A program made the translations under genes and the position numbers. Below are positions 26,564 through 34,783 of a DNA stretch of 64,000 nt, one piece after another. Each line of letters starts with the position of its first letter. The stretch's first letter is position 1. This stretch comes from JAJEFO01 sp022819605 (GTDB taxonomy: Bacteria; Pseudomonadota; Alphaproteobacteria; Rhodobacterales; Rhodobacteraceae): positions 3,162,001 through 3,226,000 of the forward strand of contig OZ244901.1 in NCBI GenBank assembly GCA_965221545.1, written 5' to 3'. Under the pieces are notes generated by a model, which ran no database searches, was not told where the DNA came from, and was given only the letters and a program-made list of their open reading frames with translations.

Positions 26564-27451
26564 TTATTGCTCCGTCGGCAACACTATGCTCCGAAGCGCC
26601 TCGACGACGGGGATTCCGCGGGTGCGTTTCGGCGTCACGAGAGCCACGGGCTTGGAGATCACCGGCTCGATCATCGGCAACAGGACCGCACCGCCAAGCG
26701 TGCCGAGCGAATCGACCAGGACCTGCGGCAGCACCGTTGCTCCCATTCCCTCGCGTGCCATGGCGATCGCCGCGATGAAGCCGCCGGTTTCGGCGACAAC
26801 GGCCGGGTGTGCGCCGATGCTCTCGAACACGTGGTCAAGAATCCGACGGTTCTGCATTTCGGGTTCGAGAAGGATGAGAGGCATTTCCGCTGCCTCCGCC
26901 CATGTGACGGTCTCCGCGCCGGGAGACGCCAGATGCTCGGGTGCAAACAGGATGTATTGCTCGTCATACAGCCTTTCGACACGCAGAAGATCGGTGGATG
27001 CGCCTTCTGAATATGTCAGGCCTGCATCGAAGCGTCCGTCATCCACTCCTTGCTGGATGGCGAGCGAGTTTGTCGTCTCGATTCGCGGGCGAATGCCCGG
27101 GAACCTTGAACGAAGCCTGTTGGCCGCAAAGGCCGCATAGGCCGACGATGTCGGAATGGTGCCGATCTTGAGCGCTCCCGTGACCTCGCCCTTGGCCGCG
27201 CGAACTTCTTCCTCCAGCGTGCGAACCTTGTCCAGAATGGCGCGTGCATGCACCACCACGGTCTCGCCTTCTGCGGTCAGCCCCTGGAACCGGTTGCCGC
27301 GCTTGACGATCTGGATGCCAAGACGTTCCTCCAGCTGGCGAATGCGCATGGAAAACGCAGGCTGGGAAAGGCCGCAGTCGCTCGCGGCGCGCGCGAAATG
27401 GCGGTGCCGCGTCAGTGCCAGCAGGCAATCAAGGTCTCTGAGGTCAAGCAT
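26564..27451 (-). CDS. LysR-family regulator, probably of formate dehydrogenase
   Basis: Typical LysR regulator (295 aa): N-terminal winged HTH (ARAASDCGLSQPAFSMRIRQ at about residues 19-38) and a C-terminal periplasmic-binding-like effector domain. The start MLDLRDLDCLLAL at 27451 is the family start; upstream residues are not. It lies 81 bases upstream of the formate dehydrogenase beta gene on the same strand, and the AT-rich gap between them (26483-26563) is the likely binding site. LysR control of soluble formate dehydrogenase operons is known (FdsR), but the effector here is unknown; oxidative-stress OxyR-like Cys residues are absent. Confidence 0.88.
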   Translation of the reverse strand: MLDLRDLDCLLALTRHRHFARAASDCGLSQPAFSMRIRQLEERLGIQIVKRGNRFQGLTAEGETVVVHARAILDKVRTLEEEVRAAKGEVTGALKIGTIPTSSAYAAFAANRLRSRFPGIRPRIETTNSLAIQQGVDDGRFDAGLTYSEGASTDLLRVERLYDEQYILFAPEHLASPGAETVTWAEAAEMPLILLEPEMQNRRILDHVFESIGAHPAVVAETGGFIAAIAMAREGMGATVLPQVLVDSLGTLGGAVLLPMIEPVISKPVALVTPKRTRGIPVVEALRSIVLPTEQ

Positions 27452-27820
27452 GTGCAACTTCCCGCAGATTCCTGATGCACATGGGAACGCTAAGGTGCAA
27501 GGGGCGCGTCCCGGATGGGTGAATCCCTGCAACATTGTACAGGCCAGCTCAAGTTGAACTAAATGCTAGCTCAACCCGGCGTCCGTCTCGGCGCAACCCT
27601 TCGCTGGACGAGTGACGGGCAAGGGCCCATCGAAGACGATTTCATCTCTTGCCCGCGAATCTGGTTCTCGGCCAAGAGCCGATCCTGTCCAAGCCATCAG
27701 GTTTGCAGGCGATGCAATCGAAACGTGTCGCAATACGGGACATCCCGGCGCGGCCGCACGGTTGCGCCGACCATGAGAGATGTTAGGGAAATGCAGATCA
27801 CAATTGCCGGGAGAGCGCCT
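27452..27820. promoter_or_regulatory. Divergent promoter region between LysR and quinone oxidoreductase genes
   Basis: No gene is supported in these 369 bases. An imperfect inverted repeat, GTTGAAC (27553-27559) and GCTCAAC (27569-27575), separated by 9 bases and containing T-rich and A-rich halves, could bind the LysR protein or another regulator. The plus-strand leader from 27576 on contains a purine-rich TTAGGGA before an ATG at 27791 that is an alternative start for the next gene. Confidence 0.35.
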
Positions 27821-28813
27821 GTGACAAACCCAATGCCATCGACCATGCGCGCCATAACGGTTCGCGAACCCGGCGGGCCGGATGTACTCGAAATCTCGGA
27901 ATGCCCTCTGCCGCGACCTGCCCCGAACCAAGTCCTGGCAAAGGTGACTGCGGCCGGAGTGAACGGACCCGACCTCCTGCAACGGCAAGGAAACTATCCC
28001 CCGCCCGAAGGCGCTTCGGAGCTTCTTGGCCTTGAGATTTCGGGGACCGTAGCCGCAGTCGGGGAAGAAGCATCCCGTTGGCGCATCGGCGACAGGATAT
28101 GCGCCCTGACCCATGGGGGCGGGTACGCGGAATACGTGGCCATTGACGCCAATCATTGCCTGCCCCTTCCTGAAGGGGTGCCAGAAATCGACGCGGCGGG
28201 TCTGCCCGAGACCTACTTCACCGTCTGGAGCAACGTGTTTCTTGGCCACCACGTGAGCGAGGGATCGCTTCTGCTGGTTCATGGCGGCGCCGGCGGCATC
28301 GGCTCCACCGCGGTGCAGCTCGGGCGTGCCATGGGCCTCAGGGTGTTTGCCACCGTGTCCAGCGCTGATGCAGGCGAGTTCGTGCTCGAACTTGGCGCGG
28401 AACGGGCCATCAACTACCGCGAGGAAGACTTTGTCGATGTCTGCCGCGAGGCCGGCGGCGCCGACGTCATCCTGGACATTGTGGGCGGCGACTACATCGC
28501 GCGCAATTTCAAGGCCGCGCGCCTTGACGGACGGATCATCCAGTTGGCCTTTCGGACAGGGTCCAAGATCGAGATCAACCTGATGCCGATAATGCTGAAA
28601 CGCCTGCAATACGCCGGCTCAACGCTTCGCTCGCGCCCTGCCGAATTCAAGGCAAGGATCGCAGCAGATCTCGAGAGCGCCGTCTGGCCGAAATTCGCGT
28701 CGGGCGAGGTCGGATCGGTGACCCACACCGTCCTGCCGCTTGACCGGGCGGCTGAGGCGCATCGCCTGATGGAAAGTGCACGACACCGGGGCAAGATTCT
28801 CCTTACCCCGTGA
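27821..28813 (+). CDS. Zinc-free quinone oxidoreductase (MDR family)
   Basis: NADPH:quinone/enal reductase-like protein, 330 aa from a GTG at 27821 that is preceded by GGGAGAG; homologs begin just before MRAITVREPGG. An N-terminal GroES-like fold is followed by the Rossmann NADPH site (VHGGAGGIGSTAVQLGRAMG at about residues 150-169). The catalytic zinc cysteines of alcohol dehydrogenases are missing, as in the quinone oxidoreductase branch. It likely reduces quinones or reactive enones in the cytoplasm. An SDR gene follows 79 bases downstream; the pair may act in one detoxification or alcohol-oxidation step. Confidence 0.88.
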   Translation: MTNPMPSTMRAITVREPGGPDVLEISECPLPRPAPNQVLAKVTAAGVNGPDLLQRQGNYPPPEGASELLGLEISGTVAAVGEEASRWRIGDRICALTHGGGYAEYVAIDANHCLPLPEGVPEIDAAGLPETYFTVWSNVFLGHHVSEGSLLLVHGGAGGIGSTAVQLGRAMGLRVFATVSSADAGEFVLELGAERAINYREEDFVDVCREAGGADVILDIVGGDYIARNFKAARLDGRIIQLAFRTGSKIEINLMPIMLKRLQYAGSTLRSRPAEFKARIAADLESAVWPKFASGEVGSVTHTVLPLDRAAEAHRLMESARHRGKILLTP

Positions 28814-28892
28814 AGCTGCAACGAATCCTGGAAGCGCGCAGGCGCAACCGCCGAGGCGTGTTGGTCACAATTCGGAACATCGAGGTAGCGTC

Positions 28893-29645
28893 ATGAACAC
28901 CGCCAGAAATCCATCGCTCAAAGGCGTACCGGTCTTGGTGACCGGAGGAGCCACAGGGATCGGCGCGAACATTGTTCGTGCCTTTCACGGCCAAAAGGCG
29001 CGCATTGCGTTCATCGACATCCAGGACCAGCCTTCCTGTGCACTGATCAAGGCACTTCCAGGGGCGGTTTACCGGCATGCGGACATCACGGACATCTCGG
29101 CGCTTCAGGACGCCATCGCCGACATTGCGCAAGAGATCGGGACCATCCGGGTGCTGGTGAACAATGCCGCGAACGACAAGCGCGAGGCGGTGGATGACGT
29201 GACCGTCGCCGACTGGGATGTCGCACAGGCAATCAACCTTCGCCCTCAGTTCTTTGCCGCCCAGGCAGTTCGGCCCGGGATGGCCGAGGCAGGCGGTGGC
29301 GCAATCATCAACTTCTCGTCCATCGCCTGGCGTCTCGGCCACGGGGACATGACGCCATACACGACGGCCAAGGCGGCGGTGCTCGGATTGACAAATGCGC
29401 TTGCCGACGCGTTCGGGGACGACAACATTCGCGTCAATGCCATCGAACCAGGAGCCGTGATGACAGAGCGTCAGCGCGAGCACTGGTTCAAGACCGAGGA
29501 AGAGGTCGACGCAATCGTCACCCGGCAGCTCATCAAGCGCGTTTTGTGCGGCGAAGACATTGCGCACATGGTGCTGTTCCTGGCTTCAGACGAGGCACGG
29601 ATGATCACCAAGCAGTCTTTTGCGGTAAATGGCGGCCTTGTTTGA
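28893..29645 (+). CDS. Short-chain dehydrogenase/reductase
   Basis: Classical SDR of 250 aa. The cofactor motif TGGATGIG is near residues 17-24, NNAAN near 90, catalytic Ser in INFSSIAW near 142, and YTTAK (Tyr-x3-Lys) near 155; the C-terminus ends in the family-typical AVNGGLV. GAGGTAGCG precedes the ATG. Substrate unknown; close relatives include glucose/galactose, xylose and 3-ketoacyl dehydrogenases. It is convergent with ompH and separated from it by a hairpin. Confidence 0.9.
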   Translation: MNTARNPSLKGVPVLVTGGATGIGANIVRAFHGQKARIAFIDIQDQPSCALIKALPGAVYRHADITDISALQDAIADIAQEIGTIRVLVNNAANDKREAVDDVTVADWDVAQAINLRPQFFAAQAVRPGMAEAGGGAIINFSSIAWRLGHGDMTPYTTAKAAVLGLTNALADAFGDDNIRVNAIEPGAVMTERQREHWFKTEEEVDAIVTRQLIKRVLCGEDIAHMVLFLASDEARMITKQSFAVNGGLV

Positions 29646-29664
29646 GCGCAGCCAGTCAATCGAC

Positions 29665-29696
29665 ACGCCAGCGCGGTCGTGAGTCCGGGCTGGCGT
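29665..29696. terminator. Hairpin between convergent SDR and ompH genes
   Basis: An 8-bp perfect inverted repeat (ACGCCAGC / GCTGGCGT) with a 16-base loop lies between the two convergent stops and could serve both strands. There is no T-run on either side, so strength is uncertain. Confidence 0.4.
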
Positions 29697-29767
29697 TGCG
29701 GATCGCGGATTGGAGGACACGCAACTCTCCAAATCTCTGGACCATGCCACGATGAATGACGGTGTGC

Positions 29768-30331
29768 CTATTCGCCCTCTTCGCCTGCAGCCTGGTTTAT
29801 GCGCCGGATCGCCTCGTCGGTAATGTCGATGGCGTCTGCGGATGCAACCACCTCGCGGAGATCCAAGACGACAAAGGCGCCTCTTGCGCGCACGATGTCA
29901 GAAATGATGCCAGCCGCATCACGAAGAAAACTGCGCCGCGCCTCTTCTCGTGCGCGGTTCAGAAGTCGCCCTTTCTCGTCCTGTTCGGCGCGGAGCTTCT
30001 GGACTCGTGCGTCGAAGGCATTCGCAAGTTCCCGGAATTCCTCGGGCGGCAGTTCCGCACGCAGATCGGTCAGCTCCCGCTCCTCCGCAATGAGCTCGTT
30101 CTGGATCCGCTGGTTTTCCGCGACAAGCTTCTGGGCCTCGCGCTCAATCTCGGCCAGCACGGACGCACCCGGTCGCGTCTCTTTCAGCAGCCTGTCCTGG
30201 TCAATCGTCAGGACCGGCGCTGCAACCTGCGCGGAAACGGCACCGGAAAGCAGGCAGGCGCCCGCGACGAGGCCCGCAAGAAGTAGCCTAGAAGCGCGTG
30301 GAAATCGTAATATCGAAACTGTTGGTCTCAT
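29768..30331 (-). CDS. OmpH/Skp-family periplasmic chaperone
   Basis: Periplasmic chaperone (187 aa) that holds unfolded outer-membrane proteins before BamA inserts them. A signal peptide (RLLLAGLVAGACLLSGAVSA) is followed by the conserved VLTIDQDRLL and a long charged coiled coil (residues about 60-150), as in Skp. The ATG at 30331 lies inside bamA, overlapping its end by 44 bases. The usual next genes (lpxD, fabZ, lpxA) are absent; a convergent SDR follows, so the envelope operon ends here. Confidence 0.9.
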   Translation of the reverse strand: MRPTVSILRFPRASRLLLAGLVAGACLLSGAVSAQVAAPVLTIDQDRLLKETRPGASVLAEIEREAQKLVAENQRIQNELIAEERELTDLRAELPPEEFRELANAFDARVQKLRAEQDEKGRLLNRAREEARRSFLRDAAGIISDIVRARGAFVVLDLREVVASADAIDITDEAIRRINQAAGEEGE

Positions 30332-32624
30332 CCAGCTCGCTCTTGTCCAGAGGCCTGCTGAAGTCCATGCGCAACGGGCCGATCGGCGTGTCCCAAAGCA
30401 GTCCGAATCCAACTGCCGACCTGAGATCAAAGGAGTCGTCCACCAGCACGCAGTTTGCAATCGGCGTGCCGCCGCTGCCAAAGCAGCGTCCTCCCATTCT
30501 GTCGTCGAGACTCCAAAGCGAGCCGGCGTCCGCGAAGATGCTGCCGGTCAGCCCGTACTCGGAGGGAAGGCCCAAGGGAAATTCGGCTTCGAGGCGCGCG
30601 GCAAGGTACCTGTTGCCGCCGAGCACATCATTCGAGGTATTGCTCGAGAGATCGCGAGGACCAATTCCACGCGAGTTGAATCCCCGCACCTGCCGGGACG
30701 ACAGGAAAAACCGGTCGGTTACATGCGAACTCGTGCCGCTAAGCGAGTGCAGCGCCCCGCCCTCCAGGGTTGCGCGCAACGTGACTTCCTCGTTGAAGGC
30801 ATCTCGTTCGGCCACTGCACGCGCCGTTGTCTTGACGAATTTCACGTCGCCTCCGAGGCCGGCAAATTCCTGGCCGAACGTCAGCCGAACGCCCCGGTTT
30901 GGATTCAGGCCTCCGCGCAAGAGATCAAGAGTGTAAGTGAACCCGACTGAACTTCGAAACAGCTTGCCCAGTTCACTGTCCTTTTGGATGATCGGCGACG
31001 CGTCACTCGCGATGTTCCGGAGCGATTCCGACGCCGCCTGATAATACACCGAGAGGCGGGAGTTTTCTCCGATCGGAAAGCCAAGCTGAGGAGAAAAGCT
31101 GGTGACACGCGTGTCGTAGCTCGCGTTTGCGAAGTCAGTCGCCACGTGCCTGAGGCTGAACCCAAGGGACACGTCGCGTCCGAGGAATGCCGGCTCGGTG
31201 AAGGACAGCGTCGTGCGTGCATCGTCGGTTCCGGATTCGATGCGGAAGGCCAGCGACTGGCCACGGCCAAGAAAGTTCCGCTCCGAAAAGTTGACTGCAA
31301 GCGCAAATCCGGAGTCATCGTTGTAGGTGCCGCCGAACGACAGCAATCCGGTGGGCTGCTCCTCCACATCGACGTCCACGATTATCTGGTCGGGTCTGGT
31401 GCCGGGGCGGGTGTCCACCGCCGCGGTCCGGAAAAACCCGAGCGCCCGGATTCGTTCGGCAGCGTTGCGAATCTCGCGCGGATTGAAGGGATCGCCCTCC
31501 ACCGTCGTGAACTGGCGGCGGATGACCCTGTCCAGCGTGGTCTGGTTGCCGCTGATGTCGATGCGCTCCACGAATATTCGGGGCCCGCGCACAAGCGCAA
31601 ACTCGACGTCGAGCGAAAGATCGCGTTCGTTTCGGGTGATGACGGGGTCGACGCGAAGGAAATCGAACCCTTGCTGCAGGGCAAGTCGCTCCAGACGCGC
31701 GATCTGCTCGTCAACCAGGGTCGGCGACCAGGTGTTTCCGGAACGGATGCGCAGGGCGTCTTCGTAGTCCGGAAGATCGGTATCGTCAAATTCGCTCGAA
31801 AGCGTAATCTCGCCAACAGAGTACTTCTGGCCCTCGCGAATCGTGAACGTCACGAAAGTCGCGTCGCGCTCGCGCGAAAGTTCCACGGACGTGTCGAGAA
31901 TCTGGATGTCGACATAACCGCGCGAGCGATAGAAATCGACGAGGAGCTGGCGGTCAAAGGCGATCCGCTCGGGTACGTAAGAGTCGCTGCTGATGATTGC
32001 GCGAAGGAAGCCAGCCTGCTTCGTGCTGATCGCCCTGCGCAGCCGACGGTCCGAGTAGGCCCTGTTGCCGACAAAGCTGATCCGCTCATTCTCGACCACC
32101 CTGCCCTCGCTGACTTCGAAGACGAGGTCGACGCGATTCTCCGAACGGCGGATGATCTTCGGCGTCACGCGCGCGGCCAGCCTGGCCGCGGTGGCATAGG
32201 TGTCCGCGATTGCCGCGGCATCCGCCTCGGCGACTGCGGGCGTGTAGACCCTGCGCGCTTCCGACGTGACGACCCCGAGAAGCACGTCGTCGGAAAGGCG
32301 ACGGTTACCTTCAACGGTCACGACGTTTACGGTCGGGCGCTCCACCACGACGATCCTGAGGCCATTGCTCGTCGGAATGATCTCGGCGGTCTCGAAGTGT
32401 CCCGAGGCCATGACGCCTTGAACGGCCTCGTTGATTTCGCTGTTGCTGAACGTGCGGCCCGGGGTGAGGCCCGTGAATTCAATGATCGATTCCGCCGGCA
32501 GCCGGGCATTGCCTTCGACAGTGATGCTGTCCGCCCGAATTTGGGCTGAAACTGCTGTGCAGAACGATGCAAGCAGCACCGCAAAAAGGACATGTCGCAG
32601 AAAACAGGAGGCAAGCCTGAACAT
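30288..32624 (-). CDS. bamA: Outer membrane protein assembly factor BamA
   Basis: Essential outer-membrane insertase (778 aa). A signal peptide (FLRHVLFAVLLASFCTAVSA) is followed by five POTRA domains (residues about 30-430; the first opens IRADSITVEGNARLP) and a C-terminal 16-stranded barrel ending in the aromatic ISTRF. MFRLASCF at 32624 follows GGGGAAG and is preferred over a start 20 codons upstream. In most relatives it directly follows rseP; here the nitrile hydratase genes intervene, so bamA needs its own promoter in 32625-33069. Confidence 0.97.
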   Translation of the reverse strand: MFRLASCFLRHVLFAVLLASFCTAVSAQIRADSITVEGNARLPAESIIEFTGLTPGRTFSNSEINEAVQGVMASGHFETAEIIPTSNGLRIVVVERPTVNVVTVEGNRRLSDDVLLGVVTSEARRVYTPAVAEADAAAIADTYATAARLAARVTPKIIRRSENRVDLVFEVSEGRVVENERISFVGNRAYSDRRLRRAISTKQAGFLRAIISSDSYVPERIAFDRQLLVDFYRSRGYVDIQILDTSVELSRERDATFVTFTIREGQKYSVGEITLSSEFDDTDLPDYEDALRIRSGNTWSPTLVDEQIARLERLALQQGFDFLRVDPVITRNERDLSLDVEFALVRGPRIFVERIDISGNQTTLDRVIRRQFTTVEGDPFNPREIRNAAERIRALGFFRTAAVDTRPGTRPDQIIVDVDVEEQPTGLLSFGGTYNDDSGFALAVNFSERNFLGRGQSLAFRIESGTDDARTTLSFTEPAFLGRDVSLGFSLRHVATDFANASYDTRVTSFSPQLGFPIGENSRLSVYYQAASESLRNIASDASPIIQKDSELGKLFRSSVGFTYTLDLLRGGLNPNRGVRLTFGQEFAGLGGDVKFVKTTARAVAERDAFNEEVTLRATLEGGALHSLSGTSSHVTDRFFLSSRQVRGFNSRGIGPRDLSSNTSNDVLGGNRYLAARLEAEFPLGLPSEYGLTGSIFADAGSLWSLDDRMGGRCFGSGGTPIANCVLVDDSFDLRSAVGFGLLWDTPIGPLRMDFSRPLDKSELDETNSFDITISTRF

Positions 32625-33069
32625 TTTCTTCCCCAGGTTCAGAAGTCTCCGCCCGTCACTAGAGGGATTCTCCGGGGCTGTCAAAAGGTCGCGCGAAGCT
32701 CCGAAAGCGCCGTCGCCTTCAATTGATCAGGCAAGCGCCTTGGCAAGTCGAACTGGCACGCCGAAGCACGTGGCGCGCCACGCCGGCCAGCCACGTCTGG
32801 CAAGCGCGGAGAGTGACTTCGTGTGCAGCCTCAACGCTCCGCGAAAATCCCTGCTCCAACTTGCAGCAGCCGACGGGCTGTCGCCACCGCTCGCTCATCT
32901 CCTGGTCCAATTCGCCTCTTGGGCCAATACCGTCACCGATCCCTTCTTGATCGGCGCGGCAGGGCTGCCTGGGCACCTGTTGCACCGTGCCTGAAGGATC
33001 GTTAGGTGACGGATTGGAGACGATGCGCAGCGTTGTGCTGAAGGTCAGGCCGAAGGAGCGGAACGGGTC
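32625..33069. other. Junction between bamA and the nitrile hydratase cassette
   Basis: These 445 bases should contain divergent promoters for bamA (left) and the nitrile hydratase operon (right). Apart from a possible small ORF at 32821-32994, nothing is recognised. The base composition is not obviously different from neighbours. Confidence 0.4.
32821..32994 (+). CDS. Small hypothetical protein upstream of nitrile hydratase
   Basis: Possible 57-residue protein from a GTG with GGAGAG about 10 bases upstream. The residues are strongly protein-like (for example SPPLAHLLVQFASWANTVTD), with codon use similar to real genes, but there is no family I recognise. The open frame extends further upstream, so it may equally be the tail of a degraded gene. 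It ends 75 bases before the alpha subunit on the same strand. Confidence 0.3.
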   Translation: MCSLNAPRKSLLQLAAADGLSPPLAHLLVQFASWANTVTDPFLIGAAGLPGHLLHRA

Positions 33070-33693
33070 ATGGAAAGCAGCAAGAACGGTCCGGTCTCCG
33101 CTCACCGTCATCTGCCGGCGGAACCGGAACTGCGCGTAAAGGCCCTAGAGGATATCCTCGTGCGCAAGGGGCTGGTCGAGCCCGCGGCCCTGGACGCGAT
33201 CATCGACATGTACCAGAACCGCATCGGTCCCAGGAACGGCGCACGGGTCGTCGCGCGGGCATGGTCCGACCCGGATTTTCGGAACGCCCTGCTCGCTGAC
33301 GCATCAGACGCAATTGCCGGGATGGGCTATGCAGGGCGTCAGGGCGAACACATTACCGCCGTTGAGAATACGCCGGACACGCACAACATCGTCGTTTGCA
33401 CGCTCTGCTCTTGTTACCCTTGGCCGCTTCTTGGCATTCCGCCCGGCTGGTACAAATCCGACGAATATCGCGCCCGCGCGGTCCGCGAGCCGCGCATGGT
33501 GCTTGCGGAGTTCGGCGTGACGCTGCCCGAGGACAAGGCCGTCCGCGTTTGGGACTCGACTGCCGAGATGCGCTACATCGTGATCCCCGAACGCCCGTCC
33601 GGCAGTGCGGGGATGGACGAGGACGCGCTTGCCGAACTGGTGACCCGCGACAGCATGATCGGGACTGGCCTGCCGATGGAACCGCAGCGATGA
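33070..33693 (+). CDS. nthA: Cobalt-type nitrile hydratase, alpha subunit
   Basis: Metal-binding subunit (207 aa) of the enzyme converting nitriles to amides. The catalytic site VCTLCSCYPW places Cys110, Cys113, Ser114 and Cys115 as ligands, with Thr between the first two Cys marking the cobalt type (iron enzymes usually have Ser). The two middle Cys are expected to be oxidised to sulfinate and sulfenate. AAGGAGC lies 11 bases before the ATG. The stop overlaps the beta start (ATGA). Cytoplasmic alpha-beta heterodimer or tetramer. Confidence 0.95.
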   Translation: MESSKNGPVSAHRHLPAEPELRVKALEDILVRKGLVEPAALDAIIDMYQNRIGPRNGARVVARAWSDPDFRNALLADASDAIAGMGYAGRQGEHITAVENTPDTHNIVVCTLCSCYPWPLLGIPPGWYKSDEYRARAVREPRMVLAEFGVTLPEDKAVRVWDSTAEMRYIVIPERPSGSAGMDEDALAELVTRDSMIGTGLPMEPQR

Positions 33694-34370
33694 CCCGCGT
33701 TCACGACATGGGGGGCCGGTTCGGCTATGGAGCTGTCTTGCCTGAACCGGATGAGACGGACATTGAGGAGGCCTGGCACGCTCGCGCTCTTGCCCTGACG
33801 CTGGCGGCCGGGGCCCTGGGTCACTGGAACATCGACATGTCCCGCCATGCGCGCGAACGGCTGCATCCGCGGGAGTATGCGCGGTTTTCGTATTTCGAGA
33901 AGTGGCTGGCAGCACTGGCGAACCTCCTCGTGGAGACCGGAGAAATTGAAGAATGCGACCTGCTGCCTGGCGCCGGTGGCCAGACTCCCAGACCCCTGTC
34001 TTCACGTGCGTTGAGAGCAGAACATGTAAGCGATCTTCTTGGCCGCGGATCTCCGACAACTCGGGATTGGCAGGGATCGGCACGATTTTCTGTCGGGGAT
34101 TCGGTCCGCGCGCACCGCCTGGCGGAAAACAGGCTGGTGCCGGGCGGCCACACGCGACTGCCAGCATATGCAGCGGGAGCCTGCGGACGCGTGCTCCGTC
34201 ATCACGGCTTCCACGTTTTCCCCGACAGCAATGCCCATGGCCTCGGAGAAGCGCCGCAGCCGCTATACGCGGTAGCGTTCCCGGCGGCACAACTTTGGTT
34301 CAACCCGGAGCATCCGCGCGACGAAGTCGTTCTGGATCTCTGGGAATCGTATCTGGAGCCAATGCAATGA
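33690..34370 (+). CDS. nthB: Nitrile hydratase, beta subunit
   Basis: Partner subunit (226 aa) that covers the metal site of the alpha subunit. The N-terminus MTRVHDMGGRFGYG and the region YARFSYFEKWLAAL are characteristic, as is the SH3-like C-terminal half with GHTRLPAYAAG (residues about 150-160) and HPRDEVVLDLWESYL at the end. It overlaps alpha by 4 bases and the activator by 4 bases, so the three are translationally coupled. Confidence 0.94.
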   Translation: MTRVHDMGGRFGYGAVLPEPDETDIEEAWHARALALTLAAGALGHWNIDMSRHARERLHPREYARFSYFEKWLAALANLLVETGEIEECDLLPGAGGQTPRPLSSRALRAEHVSDLLGRGSPTTRDWQGSARFSVGDSVRAHRLAENRLVPGGHTRLPAYAAGACGRVLRHHGFHVFPDSNAHGLGEAPQPLYAVAFPAAQLWFNPEHPRDEVVLDLWESYLEPMQ

Positions 34371-34687
34371 CGCCGGGCTCCGAACCGGCTTTCGATGCGC
34401 CATGGCACGCACGCGTGTTCGCGCTCGCTGTTGCGGAGAACGAGGCAGATCGACTTTCCTGGTCCGACTGGACCGCGCGGCTCGCAGCGACCCTGCGCGA
34501 TTTCGGGCAATCCCGATCGCTGAACGGTGGGGACGACTATTTTCTCGCGTGGCTTGACACTCTTGAATCAATCCTTGTCGAAGAGGGCAGGATCGAGCGC
34601 GGTGAAATTGAGCAGGCAATGGCTGAATTGGCCAAGGCCCATGCACATGAACCGCATGATGCCCAAGGTGCCAATTCGTTCAAGTGA
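34367..34687 (+). CDS. Nitrile hydratase activator / accessory protein (P14K type)
   Basis: Small protein (106 aa) homologous to the N-terminal part of the beta subunit (APWHARVFALAV; YFLAWLDTLESILVEEG). In cobalt nitrile hydratases this protein inserts cobalt and assists Cys oxidation by subunit swapping. It overlaps the beta gene by 4 bases and is the last gene of the cassette. No amidase gene follows, so the amide product must be handled elsewhere. The rseP gene is convergent 96 bases away. Confidence 0.88.
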   Translation: MTPGSEPAFDAPWHARVFALAVAENEADRLSWSDWTARLAATLRDFGQSRSLNGGDDYFLAWLDTLESILVEEGRIERGEIEQAMAELAKAHAHEPHDAQGANSFK

Positions 34688-34783
34688 CGCCCTTTCGAGA
34701 GAATTCCACTCCGCAGGGACGCAAGGCGCTGATGGAGCAATGCATCCATTGGGAGGTCTTCTATGCCATGGAAAGGCTCGACG

